A stretch of DNA of 7,628 nucleotides from Phycisphaerae bacterium (lineage in GTDB: Bacteria; Planctomycetota; Phycisphaerae; UBA1845). The position numbers and the translations under genes are program-made. Where the stretch lies: positions 1 through 7,628 of the forward strand of contig JAJDDU010000377.1 in NCBI GenBank assembly GCA_029260155.1, in the 5' to 3' direction. Within the stretch, counting starts at the first letter, position 1, and the number at the start of each line of letters is the position of its first letter. Of the stretch, positions 5,786 through 7,628 are shown piece after piece. The notes below the pieces were generated by a model. That model did no database searches. It was not told where the DNA came from and saw nothing but the letters and a program-made list of their open reading frames with translations.

Positions 5786-6121
5786 CTACGTGCTCGTCAA
5801 GTCAGTTTCAAGGTCAAGCGCCTGTGGGTCGCCAACGCCGTTCCGCCCGTTTGATCGCCCGCGCCAGGCCTCCAGGGCCGCTAGCGGCAATCCGTGTTGA
5901 CGCATGAACTGGTCGAGACTGCGGATCGGAATTCGGCGGTGTTTGCCCCCGGGAATTCTGTATCCGTCCAGCAATCCGGTATCCAACCACTTGGAGACGG
6001 TTTGCGGCGCGACATTGCAAAGCCGGGCAGCTTGGCCCGTCGTGAGCACATCGCCCAGTCCCGCGGTCGCAGGCGATCCGCCTGACTCGCGTCTCCCACT
6101 CCCTGTTACATCCGCAGCCAT
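5786..6121 (-). CDS. Excisionase/MerR-like helix-turn-helix DNA-binding protein
   Basis: This 111-residue putative transcription regulator carries one HTH_17-type domain at about 25-78: VLTTGQAARLCNVAPQTVSKWLDTG is the helix-turn-helix and GYRIPGGKHRRIPIRSLDQFMRQHG is the wing and following helix. Similar short proteins with the same IPGxKxRRIP wing are common in planctomycetes, where some carry a receiver domain; none is present here. Residues 1-24 and 90-111 are low-complexity tails. ATG at 6121 was taken; a TTG lies three codons upstream, and GGGGG lies nine bases before the ATG. The gene is about 160 bases upstream of the small peptide gene in the same direction and may or may not control that cassette. 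No recombinase gene is seen nearby, so a true excisionase role is unlikely. Confidence 0.8.
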   Translation of the reverse strand: MAADVTGSGRRESGGSPATAGLGDVLTTGQAARLCNVAPQTVSKWLDTGLLDGYRIPGGKHRRIPIRSLDQFMRQHGLPLAALEAWRGRSNGRNGVGDPQALDLETDLTST

Positions 6122-6225
6122 ATCGCCCAACCCCCGTTCAAGATAGTGTCACCACGCGTCACCGCAGCGGACGGCCCATTCGCCCCATCATTTCAGAGGC
6201 GGTGGCCGTTCCATTGGGGGCAACG

Positions 6226-6262
6226 CCGTACGCAAGCATAGCGTGCCACGGCGTACGGACAA
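6226..6262 (-). promoter_or_regulatory. Candidate promoter with inverted repeat for the HTH gene
   Basis: Inverted repeat CCGTACGC (6226-6233) and GCGTACGG (6251-6258) has a 17-base centre. On the minus strand TTGTCC (6262-6257), 16 bases, then TATGCT (6240-6235) gives 8 of 12 matches to sigma-70 consensus. The -10 hexamer would lie between the repeat arms, the usual layout for a repressor site. The promoter match is weak; the repeat is clear. Confidence 0.35.
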
Positions 6263-6464
6263 ACCCCTATTCGGTGGTGATTCCCGGATTTCGGTCACAG
6301 ATCAAGGGGTATATGCACTAGTTCAGGCGGAGTTTTTTACCGAGACTGACGGGTTCGGTAAGAATTCACGGGGCGTTGCGTTTCAGGGCAGTGTTTTGGT
6401 GTGTGCTACGCCATTCGCGGCAATGTTCGGATGGCGAGGGTCAGGGAGTAGGTCGTGCATGCAA

Positions 6465-6493
6465 ATGACACAAGCCTGCAGTGCCACTGTAAT
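6465..6493 (+). promoter_or_regulatory. Candidate sigma-70 promoter for the right-edge lipoprotein
   Basis: ATGACA (6465-6470), a 17-base spacer, then TGTAAT (6488-6493): each hexamer matches the consensus at 5 of 6 positions. The start would fall near 6500, giving a leader of about 170 bases before the lipoprotein ATG at 6670. Confidence 0.45.
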
Positions 6494-6669
6494 ACGATTT
6501 GTCTAGTCAGCGCTGGGGGAGTTTGGTATGGTCCGCGAAAGATCTCGCTTGCAAGATGCCGACAAGGGGCACTGCGGGCCGCTTTGCGCGCCGGTCGAGT
6601 TATTCTCGTATGAGGATTCGGATCGATGCGGCGGGAACCCAAATCGCCAGGACACACAGGAGACCGTTC

Positions 6670-7628
6670 ATGTTTCGCGCATTACGCACCGTTCCATTTC
6701 AGCACGTGATGATCGTCTCGATTGTCGCGGTCGTGCTCACCGTTTTCGGTTGCCCGGTGACGGATCCCGGCACGAATAGCAACACCAACGAAAACGTCAA
6801 CACAAACGACAATACCAGCGTGAACGCCAACGACAACGCTGCTAGCGACAATGATAACCCTAGCGACACGCCTACGGATCCGGTGGGCTCTGGTGAGCCG
6901 GCTGACGATCTGTGGACCACGCCGCCGGGAAGCACAACCAGTTATTCGTTTGCAGAGACGCCGATTCCAGCCGGTTTCTTCGGTGAAGGTTCTGAAGCGT
7001 TCACGGGTACAGTGGATCTCATGGGGACTCCATTGGATTCCGACAACCTCGGCCCGGCTGACACGATTGTGCGGCGGTTGGAGGACTCTTGCCCGACGGA
7101 AGTCGGCGATTCGGTCACGGTCGAGGTGGAAATCGTCGCGCTCAGCCTTGTCAGTGTCGAGCCCATCACCGTCACGTTTAACGACGGCCAATCGCCGATC
7201 CAGCGGGACGTTGAGGTTTGCTTGTCGTCCTCGCCGCAGGAGACGGGGACTATGACCATCACCTTGGACGAAGAGGACTGCGGCACGTTCGACTCGAACA
7301 TACCCGTGACGCCCAAGTTCACCTTCAGAGTTCGTGAGACCGGCGCGGGGCAGTTCGTGGATTGCGGAGAGCGCGGCCAGTTGTGCACGCGCCTCGACCT
7401 CATCGGTGAGGACAACGGCTGGGTGCGTATCGGGGGCGAGGAGGATTACGATCCAGCTGACAACGGCATCATCCGCGTTCGCGAGGGCATCCAGATCGAC
7501 GCCGACTGCGATGGTACGGTTGAAACGACGACTGTGAACCCGTCGAGTTGTTTCCAGGGCGGCATGTCGTGCAGCGGCGGGGGGTTCGAGTGTTCGTTCA
7601 ATGAAGAGGCGGAGGGCGCCATCGAGCG
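6670..7628 (+). CDS. Hypothetical secreted lipoprotein with Asn/Asp linker (3' partial)
   Basis: An open frame of at least 319 codons starts with ATG at 6670, seven bases after AGGAG (6658-6662), and continues past the window edge without a stop. The N-terminus is a lipoprotein signal (MIVSIVAVVLTVFGC, lipid-accepting Cys 28). Residues about 31-70 are a linker rich in Asn, Asp, Thr and Ser (such as NTNENVNTNDNTS). The rest is Cys-containing and beta-rich in character (FNDGQSP, TMTITLDEEDCGTFDS, PKFTFRV), with about ten Cys. It contains segments I associate with planctomycete hypothetical surface proteins, but I cannot name a domain. The N-terminal design resembles the lipoprotein at the other end of the window (lipid anchor, then acidic low-complexity spacer). 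Exported and lipid-anchored is firm; function is unknown. Confidence 0.85.
   Translation, partial: MFRALRTVPFQHVMIVSIVAVVLTVFGCPVTDPGTNSNTNENVNTNDNTSVNANDNAASDNDNPSDTPTDPVGSGEPADDLWTTPPGSTTSYSFAETPIPAGFFGEGSEAFTGTVDLMGTPLDSDNLGPADTIVRRLEDSCPTEVGDSVTVEVEIVALSLVSVEPITVTFNDGQSPIQRDVEVCLSSSPQETGTMTITLDEEDCGTFDSNIPVTPKFTFRVRETGAGQFVDCGERGQLCTRLDLIGEDNGWVRIGGEEDYDPADNGIIRVREGIQIDADCDGTVETTTVNPSSCFQGGMSCSGGGFECSFNEEAEGAIE

Larger units (their letters stand above)
6131..6669. other. Intergenic region between divergent genes
   Basis: These 539 bases separate the divergent HTH and right-edge lipoprotein genes. They contain GTCACC twice, ten bases apart (6148-6153, 6158-6163), an inverted repeat at 6226-6258, a sigma-70-like promoter at 6465-6493, and a Shine-Dalgarno/ATG pair at 6515-6530 opening an 83-codon frame that overlaps the lipoprotein gene. 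No tRNA, terminator or conserved protein was recognised. Confidence 0.6.

Noticed and set aside
6243..6506. 87-codon plus-strand frame from a GTG
   Set aside because: No Shine-Dalgarno, no domain, and it contains the candidate promoter region.

Overview
The window looks like chromosomal DNA of a GC-rich planctomycete-like bacterium. The grounds are an NPCBM-domain lipoprotein with Asp/Ser and Cys-rich linkers, a small ECF-type sigma factor paired with a membrane-anchored zinc anti-sigma protein, an excisionase-like HTH protein with a 'YRIPGGKHRRIP' wing, and a second lipoprotein with an Asn/Asp-rich linker. The taxonomic call is inference from gene style; no rRNA or other marker is present.

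Layout: eight genes lie on the minus strand and are transcribed right to left; one gene at the right edge lies on the plus strand and runs off the window. From right to left on the minus strand they are: HTH regulator (6121-5786); a four-gene tightly packed operon made of a tiny Tat-signal-like peptide ending in Ser (5625-5434), a PqqD-family peptide-binding protein (5437-5114), an HPr-kinase-like ATPase (5117-4173) and a MNT-fold nucleotidyltransferase (4165-3008); then a sigma factor (2897-2298), anti-sigma factor (2096-1296) and surface lipoprotein (1299-58). Stop/start overlaps (GTGA, ATGA, ATGA) link peptide to PqqD, PqqD to kinase, and anti-sigma to lipoprotein.

The most interesting block is the peptide-PqqD-HprK-nucleotidyltransferase cassette. 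A PqqD-like protein usually presents a peptide to a modifying enzyme, and HprK-like kinases are known to phosphorylate the C-terminal Ser of some lasso precursors. Here the small protein next to it ends in Ser and has almost nothing after its putative Tat signal. This suggests a peptide-modifying system without the usual lasso cyclase or protease, at least within this window.

The second interesting block is non-coding. The 201-base gap between sigma and anti-sigma genes holds a sequence that folds into a four-way cloverleaf with no unpaired bases at the junction, and it is flanked on both sides by arrays of degenerate 7-base repeats. One array runs into the anti-sigma gene and supplies its start codon and first codons. 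A 22-base perfect palindrome sharing the same arm sequence sits inside the anti-sigma coding region. These look like one family of small dispersed (REP/STRR-like) elements that have invaded a sigma/anti-sigma operon.

The 548 bases between the divergent HTH and right-edge lipoprotein genes contain candidate promoters in both directions but no convincing gene.
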